This document shows, one piece after another, positions 32,433 to 40,796 of a stretch of 64,000 bases of DNA. The notes below the pieces were generated by a model. It did no database searches. It saw only the letters and a list, made by a program, of their open reading frames with translations, and had not been told where the DNA came from. The stretch's first letter is position 1. Each line of letters begins with the position of its first letter. The translations under genes and the position numbers were made by a program. The DNA is from an uncultured Lachnospiraceae bacterium (GTDB lineage Bacteria; Bacillota; Clostridia; Lachnospirales; Lachnospiraceae): assembly GCA_905233695.1 (NCBI GenBank), contig CAJODN010000005.1, forward strand, positions 1 through 64,000, written 5' to 3'.

Positions 32433-33710
32433 CTACGCCATGAACTTCTCGAGAGTCGCAAGTCTTACGCATACCGAGAATACTTCAGCCGCTTGACCTA
32501 AATCTTCCACCGAAGGATATGACGGTGAGATACGAATAATTGAGTCATCCGGATCCTTATGATAAGGGAAGGTTGCGCCGGGGCCTGTCATAACAACGCC
32601 TGCTTCCTTGCAGAGATCAATAATCCTAGTAGCACATCCGTCTAAGGATGTATACATTATAAAGTATCCTCCCTTGGGAGTAGTAAATGTTCCGCAACCA
32701 AGTCCGCCAAGTTCCTTATTAAGCGTGTCGCATACAAGCTCGAATCTCGGCCTTAAATCGTCGGCCATCTTCTTCATATGCTTAAGGACACCCTCTTTAT
32801 CTTTAAAATATCTTACGTGGCGAAGCTGATTAATCTTGTCGGAACCGATTGTCTGCATCTTAAGTGTCTTAAGAATATCTTCTATGTTGGTCTTAGATGA
32901 TGCTATAGCGGAGATACCACCGCCTGCAAAGCTAATCTTGGATGTTGATGCGAATTCGTATACCATATCCGGATTACCGGCCTTCTCACACTCGCTAATA
33001 ATATCCGGTATCTCTATCTCTTCATCATAGAGATAGTGAACTACATATGCGTTATCCCAGTAGATTCTGAAGTCCTTAGCCTTCGGCTTAAGGTTTGCGA
33101 ACCTTTTAACAACTTCGTCTGAATAAACCACACCGCCGGGGTTAGAGAACTTAGGAACACACCAGATTCCCTTAACAGATTCGTCTTCACTAACGCATTT
33201 CTCAACAAGATCCATATCCGGACCGTCTTCATTCATTGGTATATTAATCATCTCCATTCCGAAATGCTCTGACACGGCGAAATGTCTGTCATAACCCGGA
33301 ACGGGACATAAGAACTTAACCTTACTAAGCTTGCTCCAAGGGGTACTTCCCATTACGCCGAAAGTATAAGCCCTTGCCACGCTGTCGAACATTAATGTAA
33401 GTGATGCGTTGTTACCCACAATTACTTTGTCAGCCGTTGTTCCCATTATCGACGCCATAAGCTCCTTGGCTTCGGGGATTCCGTCTACCAGACCATAGTT
33501 TCTTACGTCGAAACCGTTTGATGCGTGGTAGTCATCCTTAGATGTTAAGGCGTCTAAGATTGGAAGGCATTTGTCGAGCTGGTCGCTTGATGGCTTACCG
33601 CGGGACATGTCGAGCTTTAAGCCCTTGTCCCGATAGCTCTTATAGAGTGCTTCTACCTTTGCCTTTTCTTCCTTAAGTTCTTCCTTTGTCATTTCAGAAT
33701 AGTTTTTCAT
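32433..33710 (-). CDS. Type Ic aspartate aminotransferase-like PLP enzyme
   Basis: A 425-residue fold-type I aminotransferase of the PF12897-like family (once called alanine-glyoxylate or MocR-like; related proteins act as aspartate aminotransferases). LKLDMSRGKPSSDQ near 32-45 is the family signature, with FSNPGGVVYSD, WDNAYVVHYLYDE and the PLP Lys in ASTSKISFAGGGISA. The start is chosen at MKNYSEMTKEEL behind a purine-rich site; the basic upstream extension is unlikely. It precedes proC and lysC, so the operon centres on glutamate/aspartate-family amino acids. Confidence 0.85.
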   Translation of the reverse strand: MKNYSEMTKEELKEEKAKVEALYKSYRDKGLKLDMSRGKPSSDQLDKCLPILDALTSKDDYHASNGFDVRNYGLVDGIPEAKELMASIMGTTADKVIVGNNASLTLMFDSVARAYTFGVMGSTPWSKLSKVKFLCPVPGYDRHFAVSEHFGMEMINIPMNEDGPDMDLVEKCVSEDESVKGIWCVPKFSNPGGVVYSDEVVKRFANLKPKAKDFRIYWDNAYVVHYLYDEEIEIPDIISECEKAGNPDMVYEFASTSKISFAGGGISAIASSKTNIEDILKTLKMQTIGSDKINQLRHVRYFKDKEGVLKHMKKMADDLRPRFELVCDTLNKELGGLGCGTFTTPKGGYFIMYTSLDGCATRIIDLCKEAGVVMTGPGATFPYHKDPDDSIIRISPSYPSVEDLGQAAEVFSVCVRLATLEKFMA

Positions 33711-33876
33711 TGTCTTCTTTTTCCTTTTTCTTTTTTTGTAAATGTGAGTAGTTCTGTTCACTCGCACAGTTAATCTATAATATTTTACAACATTTAGAGT
33801 TTAATAACACCTTTTATTTTGTACAAAAAAATAGGGGGAAATAAGGAAATGTAGGTAATATATTACAGTATAACGA
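33711..33876. other. Upstream region of the aminotransferase operon
   Basis: An AT-rich stretch that must hold the promoter of the aminotransferase-proC-lysC unit. Several T- and A-runs are present, but I cannot single out one promoter. No gene is evident. The palindromic element at 33877 follows. Confidence 0.3.
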
Positions 33877-34111
33877 GTATGGCTGTATGTAATATGTCCT
33901 TATACACTACTGCTCTTCGCTGAGTATATGTAAGCGATTGAGGTCTACTTATCATAGAACATATGACGGGAACCGGCGTGTATCCTCCATCCGGTCGGAA
34001 CACACTCCTTCTCACGACATCCGTGTCGCTCGATTCCCTCTATGTATCAATTGCTAACATATACTAACGCTTGAGCTAAAGCGTATAAGGACATATTACA
34101 TACAGCCATAC
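33877..34111. mobile_element. 235-bp element with perfect 29-bp inverted ends, MITE or large structured unit
   Basis: The ends 33877-33905 and 34083-34111 are perfect inverted copies over 29 bases (starting GTATGGCTGTATG). A second pair inside (33923-33941 with 34047-34065) matches at 17 of 19 positions, and the core has further hairpins (ACCGG...CCGGT and CGACA TCCG TGTCG). It has no coding sequence and no clear target duplication. It starts 6 bases beyond the rarA stop codon. It could be a non-autonomous transposon or encode a highly folded RNA on read-through from rarA. Confidence 0.7.
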
Positions 34112-34117
34112 CCGGCC

Positions 34118-35446
34118 TTACTGTTCTGCTTCGGATTTAATTCTATCCAGGTATTCTTTCAACTGCTTCTCGTATCCCATATCAGAAAGCTCATAGAAAG
34201 TCTCTCCCACAACTTCATCCGGCAGATACTGCTGGTCGGCATAGTGGTTCTTATAGTCGTGAGCATACATATACCCGATACCTCGACCGAGTTCCTTCGA
34301 GCCGTTATAGTGCGCATCCTGCAGATAGGGCGGAATGTGGTATGCGGGATTATTGGCGACATACTCCATTGCCTTATCAATGGCACATACTGACGAGTTG
34401 GACTTGGGGGCAAGGGCAACGTAGCTTGCCGCTTGCGCAAGGACAATACGACTCTCGGGCATGCCGAGACGTTCAACCGCTTGAGCTGCCGATGTTGCAA
34501 CGACTATGGCATTGGGATCCGCATTTCCCACATCCTCCGATGCACATATCATAATTCTTCTGGCGATGAACTTAACGTCCTCTCCCGCACTTAACATCCT
34601 AGCCAAATAATAGACTGCCGCATCGGGATCGGACCCACGCATACTCTTAATAAATGCCGAAATCGTATCGTAATGATTGTCCCCATCCTTATCGTACTTA
34701 AGGGCTCTTCTCTGAATACATTCGCTTGCAACGTCAAGTGTAATGTGAATCCTTCCGTCCTCGTCGGGCTCGGTCGTAAGGACGCCGAGTTCTACCGCGT
34801 TAAGGGCATTTCTTGCATCGCCGTTAGCCGCATCAGCGAGAAACTCCAGTGCGTCATCATCAATATAAGCATTATAGATTCCGAGACCTTTCTCCTTATC
34901 CTCAATTGCCCGCTTAATAAGAGTTGCAATGTCATCTTCGGAAAGGGTATGAAGTTCGAAGATAATTGAACGAGACACAAGAGCGGAGTTAACCTCGAAA
35001 TAGGGATTCTCCGTTGTGGCGCCGATAATCACAACAGTCCCGTCCTCCACAAATGGCAGAAGATAATCCTGCTGCGCCTTATTGAATCTATGAATCTCGT
35101 CTATAAATAGAATGGTTTTCTTACCATACATACCGAGATTGTTCTTGGCATCGTTAACAACGGCTTCCATATCTTTCTTGCCGCTTGATGTAGCGTTAAT
35201 CTGCTTAAACTCCGCTTCGGTTGTACATGCAATGACTTTCGCCAAGGTAGTCTTCCCCGTTCCAGGAGGCCCGTAGAATATAACGGAACTTACCTTATCG
35301 GCTTTGATGGCACGGTAGAGCAATTTATCCTTGCCGATAATATGCTCTTGCCCCACAACCTCTTCAAGGGTGGTGGGGCGAAGACGAGCCGCTAAGGGCG
35401 AATCCTTCTTTTCAGTTTTCTCTCTCATGTAGTCAAATATGTCCAT
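34118..35446 (-). CDS. rarA: Replication-associated recombination protein A (AAA ATPase)
   Basis: A 442-residue MgsA/RarA/WRNIP1-family ATPase acting at stalled replication forks. It has RPTTLEEVVGQEH near 23-35, Walker A GPPGTGKTTLA, Walker B ILFIDEIHRF, sensor 1 GATTENPYFEV, then a C-terminal tetramerisation part with KSMRGSDPDAAVYYLARM and AIYHIPP-like YHIPPYLQDAHY. It is a typical full-length member. AAGGAA precedes the ATG. The palindromic element lies directly after its stop codon. Confidence 0.95.
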   Translation of the reverse strand: MDIFDYMREKTEKKDSPLAARLRPTTLEEVVGQEHIIGKDKLLYRAIKADKVSSVIFYGPPGTGKTTLAKVIACTTEAEFKQINATSSGKKDMEAVVNDAKNNLGMYGKKTILFIDEIHRFNKAQQDYLLPFVEDGTVVIIGATTENPYFEVNSALVSRSIIFELHTLSEDDIATLIKRAIEDKEKGLGIYNAYIDDDALEFLADAANGDARNALNAVELGVLTTEPDEDGRIHITLDVASECIQRRALKYDKDGDNHYDTISAFIKSMRGSDPDAAVYYLARMLSAGEDVKFIARRIMICASEDVGNADPNAIVVATSAAQAVERLGMPESRIVLAQAASYVALAPKSNSSVCAIDKAMEYVANNPAYHIPPYLQDAHYNGSKELGRGIGYMYAHDYKNHYADQQYLPDEVVGETFYELSDMGYEKQLKEYLDRIKSEAEQ

Positions 35447-35494
35447 GAATGTTTCCTTAGTGTTCTAGCTTTTGTGGCAAAATTTAGTTCTCAT

Positions 35495-36562
35495 TTAATA
35501 TTTATTATGCACCTTCTCAATAAAGCAAAGGACATCCTTAAGCTCCACTTCGGTGTTATCGTCAAGTATCATCTTACCGCTCATCCGCCCGAACACCTGG
35601 TGCTGGTCCGATACGATAAGCTTAAAGTCCATCTTAGCCGACCTATCGAGAATCGGTGTAAATGTCATTTCAAACCTACCATTCGACTCACTTATTGTCC
35701 ACTCCTTCATGTAGTCGGGGCTGTCCATATCGTAGAGATCAATATCATTTGGGATGTCAATCTTAATATCGTCAAGCTTATGAACCTTGCCGTCATAGAA
35801 TATCACATTTTCAGTGGCGGCAGAGGTGTTACCGAAGCCGTAACCTATATTGAAGCCTACGTCGTGTCCGTCAACATTGGCATTACCGCTGCCCCAATAC
35901 CATGTGTTATCGTAGGTCCAGACACCACGACCCCAGTCGAGCGTTCCATAGTCTCTGTCACTTGAAAATGTAAAGAGCTTACCGTCATACTCAACCTTAC
36001 CCCGAGCCTTCATTGTGTTAATCTTCTGGTTATAGTAAAAGCAATGCTTCTTATCCCAAGGGGTAGCTATTACCATGGTATCCATGTCAGGTTGTTCGAG
36101 AACGATGTGCGCACGAAGCCTTTTGCCCTCATAGAAGTTGTTGAAACAAGCATCAATTACTCTCTTTCCCGGAGATACGCGGAATCGAAGCTTCAATCTC
36201 TTATCATAATATTCTGTGTCGCCGTTGGATGAATCCTGTGGCAACTTGAATCGACCCATTGGAAATACGTTTAGAACAGTCTCGGTATGCTCCCAAGGAT
36301 TATCCTTGTTAAGACAGAGAAGAGATATTGACTGAAGCCCCACATAGCCGTCATCGGATATAGTAAAGCATACGGCATAGGAATCGTCGTCACCGCCATC
36401 GTGAAGCACCATATAATAATCCCATTCTTTAATACGATATGCAGGTGCCTTGATGTCGCTACGGTGGTACCTCTGGAATTGGCGACGGGACCAACCGGGG
36501 TTCTCTATCTCTCCGTCACTGTTAAGGAGTCTCTGTTCAGCTGTTATTTCGTTATTCCTCAT
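35495..36562 (-). CDS. DUF2804 domain protein
   Basis: A 355-residue protein of the DUF2804 family, built of beta strands (lipocalin/tocopherol-cyclase-like fold suggested for the family). It carries GWSRRQFQRYHRSD, a YDKRLKLRFRV strand, DYGTLDWGRGVWTYDNTWYW and NIGYGFGNTSAATENVIF. There is no signal peptide. Function unknown; a link to lipid metabolism is only suggested for relatives. The ATG at 36562 has GGGGAATACC upstream. The 36601-36675 repeat lies in its leader. Confidence 0.85.
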   Translation of the reverse strand: MRNNEITAEQRLLNSDGEIENPGWSRRQFQRYHRSDIKAPAYRIKEWDYYMVLHDGGDDDSYAVCFTISDDGYVGLQSISLLCLNKDNPWEHTETVLNVFPMGRFKLPQDSSNGDTEYYDKRLKLRFRVSPGKRVIDACFNNFYEGKRLRAHIVLEQPDMDTMVIATPWDKKHCFYYNQKINTMKARGKVEYDGKLFTFSSDRDYGTLDWGRGVWTYDNTWYWGSGNANVDGHDVGFNIGYGFGNTSAATENVIFYDGKVHKLDDIKIDIPNDIDLYDMDSPDYMKEWTISESNGRFEMTFTPILDRSAKMDFKLIVSDQHQVFGRMSGKMILDDNTEVELKDVLCFIEKVHNKY

Positions 36563-36600
36563 GGTATTCCCCTTTACATTCTTATCTTGTGTCTTCGTGA

Positions 36601-36675
36601 CCAAGTACCTCCGAGCGACTAGATGTCTTATGTCCATCCCCGCAAGGGGTGGACCGGTAATTTCGGAGGTCTTGG
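36601..36675. repeat. 75-bp palindromic intergenic repeat, intact copy
   Basis: CCAAGTACCTCCGAG (36601-36615) and CGGAGGTCTTGG (36664-36675) are the inverted ends; the inside has TCCATCCCCGCAAGGGGTGGA. It matches the MITE-interrupted copy at 5505-5724 nearly base for base and gives the uninterrupted site. It lies between clpB and the DUF2804 gene. Confidence 0.85.
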
Positions 36676-36699
36676 CTCACTCAGCCACCTGCTATAATA

Positions 36700-39276
36700 C
36701 TATTCTATCACAAGTCTTCCATTTTCGACAGAGACAATGAGGGTTGTCTCCGGTTCCACACCGCCTTCAAGAATCTTCTTGGCGGCGAGGGTCTCCACAT
36801 TCCTCTGAAGATATCTCTTAAGCGGTCTTGCGCCGTATGTTGCGTCATATCCATTATCTACTACGAACTGCTTGGCTTCGTCTGTAAGTTCCACCTTAAG
36901 CTGTCTGTCTGCAAGTCTCTCGTTAAGCTCTGAAAGCAGGATATCAACAATACCCTTAATGCCTTCCTTGGTAAGAGGTTCGAATATCATAAGTTCATCA
37001 AGCCTGTTAATAAACTCAGGTCTGAAGTTCCTCTTGACTTCACCCATGACGAGTTCCTTCGCTTCAGATGTAACATTTCCCATATCATCAACAGCCTCAA
37101 GAAGGTAGGCTGAGCCGAGATTGGACGTAAGGATAATGATTGTATTCTTGAAGTCGACTGTTCTTCCTCTCGAATCGGTAATTCGTCCGTCATCGAGAAC
37201 CTGAAGAAGCACGTTGAACACATCGGGATGAGCCTTCTCAACTTCGTCAAAAAGTACAACGCTATATGGCTTCCTTCTAACAGCTTCCGTAAGCTGACCA
37301 CCCTGATCGTAGCCTACATATCCGGGAGGCGCTCCGATTAGACGTGATACGGAATGCTTCTCCATATACTCACTCATATCTATTCTTATCATATTGTTCT
37401 CATCGTCAAAAAGCTCCCTGGCAAGTGTCTTGGCAAGCTCCGTCTTACCGACACCGGTAGGTCCGAGGAACAGGAATGAACCGATAGGCTTACCCGGGTC
37501 TTTTATACCCGCCTTGGATCTCATTATTGCTTCTGCTACCCTCGTAACGGCATCGTCTTGTCCGATGACTCGCTTATGAAGTTCCTCTTCGAGATGTAGT
37601 GTCTTATTGCGCTCTGACTCCGTAAGCTTGGAAACGGGGATTCCTGTCCATCTCGATATAATTCTCGTAATCTCATCTTCCGCAACCTTATCGTGGACGA
37701 GGGTTACGTCTTTCTTCGACAGCAGTTCTTCCTGTTCGTCAAGTTCCTTTTTCAGTCTGGGAAGCTCACCGTATTGAAGCTCAGCCGCTCTGTTAAGGTC
37801 ATAAGATTGCTCGGCCACCTTAATCTCATCACGTACATGTTCAAGCTCTTCTCTAAGAGACGTCACTTTATTAACAGCTTCCTTCTCATTATCCCATGTG
37901 GCTTTCTTCTCGTTGAACTCATCGCGAAGTTCAGCTAACTCTTCTTGAAGGTTGGCCAGTCTTTCTTGGCTTAGTTTATCGTCTTCCTTCTTAAGAGCCG
38001 TCTCTTCAATCTCGAGCTGCATAATACGCCTGTTCATTTCATCAAGCTCAGCCGGAAGAGAATCGAGCTCCGTCTTAATAAGGGCGCAGGCTTCATCCAC
38101 AAGGTCGATTGCCTTATCAGGAAGGAATCTATCCGTTATATAACGATTAGACAAGTACGCCGCACTTACAAGAGCGGCATCCGTTATCTTAACGCCGTGG
38201 AATACTTCGTACCTTTCCTTAATACCGCGGAGAATAGAAATTGTATCTTCCACGGTGGGTTCATCAACAAGTACCGGCTGGAAGCGACGTTCAAGTGCCT
38301 TATCCTCCTCAATATATTCTCTGTATTCATCAAGCGTGGTAGCACCGATACAGTGAAGCTCACCCCGGGCAAGCATGGGCTTTAGCATATTGCCCGCGTC
38401 AAGTGCACCGTCGTTCTTACCTGCTCCCACTATTGTATGAAGCTCATCAACGAAGAGAATTATCTCACCGTTAGAACTCTTAATCTCATCGAGAACCGCC
38501 TTAAGTCTCTCTTCGAATTCGCCTCTGTACTTGGCGCCTGCGACAACAGAACCCATATCAAGCGCAAAGAGCCGCTTATCCTTAAGACTCTCGGGAACGT
38601 CTCCGCGAACGATTCGCTGAGCAAGTCCTTCAACAACAGCAGTCTTACCCACTCCGGGTTCACCGATAAGAACCGGGTTATTCTTAGTCTTTCTTGATAG
38701 AATCCGAATGGTATTCCTTATCTCACTGTCACGACCTATTACGGGGTCAAGTTTCTGTGTCCTTGCACGTTCAACCAGGTCATAGCCGTACTTCTCTAAG
38801 GTATCGTAGGTTACCTCGGGATTGTCGCTGGTAACTCTAACATTTCCACGAACCTCAGAGAGGGCTGTAAGAAATCTGTCTCTTGTAATTCCGTATTCCG
38901 CGAGGATATTATTGATGGCTCTATTGGGATTCTTAATCATGCATAGCATAAGATGCTCTACAGATACGTATTCGTCGCCCATTGCCTTGGCTTCGTCCTC
39001 TGCCGTAATAAGAACCTTATTAAGATCCTTACCCATAATAAGTTGTCCGCCACTCACCTTGGTTCGAGCTTCAAGAGCCTTAATGGCAGTATTCTTAAAA
39101 TGATCCAGGTCAATCTCCATCTTCTTAATAAGCTGAGGAATAAGACCACCCTCCTGCCTAAGAAGGGCGAACAATAAATGCTCTTGTTCAATTTCCTGGT
39201 TACCGTATTCATAAGCAAGTTTCTCGGTATCTTGTACTGCTTCTACCGATTTCTGTGTAAATTTCGTTAAATTCAT
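36700..39276 (-). CDS. clpB: ATP-dependent chaperone ClpB
   Basis: An 858-residue Hsp100 disaggregase. A Clp-N domain (about 1-145) is followed by the first AAA module ([15 protein letters not shown] near 203, [12 protein letters not shown]), the long middle coiled coil with ELDEQEELL and [19 protein letters not shown] (about 405-525) that marks ClpB rather than ClpC or ClpA, and the second AAA module ([27 protein letters not shown]). No ClpP-binding loop is seen. It pulls proteins out of aggregates together with DnaK. Transcribed from a CIRCE-controlled promoter. Confidence 0.96.
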   Translation of the reverse strand: MNLTKFTQKSVEAVQDTEKLAYEYGNQEIEQEHLLFALLRQEGGLIPQLIKKMEIDLDHFKNTAIKALEARTKVSGGQLIMGKDLNKVLITAEDEAKAMGDEYVSVEHLMLCMIKNPNRAINNILAEYGITRDRFLTALSEVRGNVRVTSDNPEVTYDTLEKYGYDLVERARTQKLDPVIGRDSEIRNTIRILSRKTKNNPVLIGEPGVGKTAVVEGLAQRIVRGDVPESLKDKRLFALDMGSVVAGAKYRGEFEERLKAVLDEIKSSNGEIILFVDELHTIVGAGKNDGALDAGNMLKPMLARGELHCIGATTLDEYREYIEEDKALERRFQPVLVDEPTVEDTISILRGIKERYEVFHGVKITDAALVSAAYLSNRYITDRFLPDKAIDLVDEACALIKTELDSLPAELDEMNRRIMQLEIEETALKKEDDKLSQERLANLQEELAELRDEFNEKKATWDNEKEAVNKVTSLREELEHVRDEIKVAEQSYDLNRAAELQYGELPRLKKELDEQEELLSKKDVTLVHDKVAEDEITRIISRWTGIPVSKLTESERNKTLHLEEELHKRVIGQDDAVTRVAEAIMRSKAGIKDPGKPIGSFLFLGPTGVGKTELAKTLARELFDDENNMIRIDMSEYMEKHSVSRLIGAPPGYVGYDQGGQLTEAVRRKPYSVVLFDEVEKAHPDVFNVLLQVLDDGRITDSRGRTVDFKNTIIILTSNLGSAYLLEAVDDMGNVTSEAKELVMGEVKRNFRPEFINRLDELMIFEPLTKEGIKGIVDILLSELNERLADRQLKVELTDEAKQFVVDNGYDATYGARPLKRYLQRNVETLAAKKILEGGVEPETTLIVSVENGRLVIE

Positions 39277-39332
39277 GAGGAGTACCTCCTTTTTCTTTTA
39301 TTGAGCGAGGGCCAAAACCCTACTCTGAATAT

Positions 39333-39361
39333 ATCTTAACACGGATTGTTAGCACTGTCAA
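39333..39361 (-). promoter_or_regulatory. Sigma-A promoter of clpB
   Basis: On the minus strand TTGACA (39356-39361) is followed after exactly 17 bases by TAAGAT (39333-39338), a near-consensus vegetative promoter. Its -35 element lies inside the CIRCE operator. Confidence 0.8.
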
Positions 39362-39375
39362 GAGGCGAGTGCTAA
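39349..39375. promoter_or_regulatory. CIRCE operator (HrcA site) before clpB
   Basis: TTAGCACTG - 9 bases - GAGTGCTAA matches the CIRCE consensus (TTAGCACTC-N9-GAGTGCTAA) at all but one base. It overlaps the clpB -35 element, so HrcA should block transcription until heat shock. Placing clpB in the HrcA regulon follows from this site. Confidence 0.9.
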
Positions 39376-39393
39376 TCAACCCATAAAAAGAAG

Positions 39394-39415
39394 TGTGGGA
39401 CGTATATGCCCCACA
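39394..39415 (-). terminator. Intrinsic terminator after the HD-GYP gene
   Basis: TGTGGG and CCCACA pair around a 10-base loop; on the minus strand CTTCTTTTTATGG follows. It lies about 150 bases beyond the stop of the HD-GYP gene and just before the clpB control region. Confidence 0.6.
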
Positions 39416-39429
39416 AAATCCGGCAGGCA

Positions 39430-39552
39430 GCTGAGGAGCCAAGACCCTTTTCGAAATACGTCAGAAGGAGGGACCCGCTTGCGGTAGGATTCCTTGTGAC
39501 CGGGAAACGTTGAACGAACGTTCGGTTGAGAAAAGGGGGGTTCTTGGTGATG
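39430..39552. repeat. Degenerate palindromic intergenic repeat
   Basis: GAGGAGCCAAGACCCTTTTC near 39433-39452 and GAAAAGGGGGGTTCTTGGTG near 39531-39550 are imperfect inverted copies that resemble the ends of the main repeat family. The interior (with GTTCAACG-type palindromes around 39508-39521) differs from the other copies. Confidence 0.5.
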
Positions 39553-39563
39553 AGACGTAAGTA

Positions 39564-40706
39564 TCAATCCTTCTCATCATCCGGCGTCTCATCCATAGTA
39601 TCATCCTGGTTACCGGAGCTATACTTATTAGCAACAGTTTCGAACTTCTCGCGGCTAAGCCTGAAGCACTCCTGAATCTTCGGCGAGAAAATCCCCGCAT
39701 CGCCATTTATAATCATATGGAAGGACTTATCAAGTGAATATGCCTTCTTATAAATCCTCTCACTGCAAAGAGCATCATACACGTCCACAATAGATACAAG
39801 CTGAGCTTCAAGAGGAATCTCGTCTCCCTCGATACCATATGGATAACCGCTGCCATCGTATCTCTCATGATGGTATTTACAGATATTGGAACAGCATCTC
39901 TTGAATTCATCCGACCACACGCCGTCAACATTTTCAAGCATCTCGGCGCCCCTTATTGTATGGGACTTCATAAGCTCATACTCTTCCTCTGTGAGACGAC
40001 CGGGCTTAAGAAGTACACTATCGGGAATTGATATCTTACCAATATCGTGAAGTGCCGATGCCGACACAATCGTATCTATTCTATCGGGGGTAAGTTCACT
40101 GTCAGTATAATTCTGCATATAGCATCTGCTTATTATCCTTGTAAATTCTTTAACTCTAAGGACATGATCGCCGGACTCCACGTTCCTGTATTCAACGATG
40201 GATCCTAGTACATCCCCCATTTTCTCTTTACTCTTCTTGATTCGGTCTGCCTGAATTGTTAATAGCCTATTCTGCTTCTGAAGCGTATCCATTTGCTTTG
40301 CAACCTGCAACTCAAGATCCTTCTTGTAAGAATAAATCTCGCAAGCGTTATGGGTTCTTATTTTAATAAGAACTGCTTCAACAGGCTTTCTCATATAATC
40401 AACGGCACCCAGTTCAAGACATTTCGACTCGATATCACTCTGCTTCTCACCGGTAAGAACGAGAACGGGAATCTTCTTAACATCTCCCGTCTCATTCATA
40501 TGCTTAAGAACGTCAATACCGTTACCGTCGGGCATCATGTAATCGAGCACGATGGCAGAGATGGAGTTACCCATCTTGTCGATTTGTTTGATGGCGTCGT
40601 TACCGCAGTCAGATTCGATAGTATTATATTCTTCTTCAAGAATATCTACCATCATCTGTCTTTCCATATCGTCGTCGTCTACTATTAATACTGTCTTCTT
40701 GTCCAT
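39564..40706 (-). CDS. Response regulator with HD-GYP phosphodiesterase domain
   Basis: A 380-residue protein. Residues 1-125 are a receiver domain: acidic pocket IVDDDD, phospho-acceptor Asp55 in VLDYMMPDG, conserved Thr in VLTGE and Lys in YMRKPVE. A coiled linker (about 126-165) leads to an HD-GYP domain with ALHDIGK, KSHTIRGAEML, YHHERYDGSGYP and the IVDVYDALCSER helix. HD-GYP enzymes break down cyclic di-GMP, so a phosphorylation signal probably controls second-messenger level. It is last in the operon after FapA-like and Hpt genes; no histidine kinase is nearby. GGGGATAC precedes the ATG. Confidence 0.93.
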   Translation of the reverse strand: MDKKTVLIVDDDDMERQMMVDILEEEYNTIESDCGNDAIKQIDKMGNSISAIVLDYMMPDGNGIDVLKHMNETGDVKKIPVLVLTGEKQSDIESKCLELGAVDYMRKPVEAVLIKIRTHNACEIYSYKKDLELQVAKQMDTLQKQNRLLTIQADRIKKSKEKMGDVLGSIVEYRNVESGDHVLRVKEFTRIISRCYMQNYTDSELTPDRIDTIVSASALHDIGKISIPDSVLLKPGRLTEEEYELMKSHTIRGAEMLENVDGVWSDEFKRCCSNICKYHHERYDGSGYPYGIEGDEIPLEAQLVSIVDVYDALCSERIYKKAYSLDKSFHMIINGDAGIFSPKIQECFRLSREKFETVANKYSSGNQDDTMDETPDDEKD

Positions 40707-40741
40707 AATGTATCCCCTAGTTATTATTCCTGCATTTTCGT

Positions 40742-40795
40742 ATCAAGTACCTGCCGACTTTGCTTCTTATCCTGCGTCTTCGCGACAAGCATCTG
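40742..40795. repeat. Partial copy of the palindromic intergenic repeat
   Basis: The segment TCAAGTACCTGCCGAC at 40742-40757 matches the left end of the repeat family; the right end near 40780-40795 (GACAAGCATCTGC) is too changed to be a clear arm. It fills the gap between the FapA-like and HD-GYP genes. Confidence 0.4.
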
Positions 40796-40796
40796 C

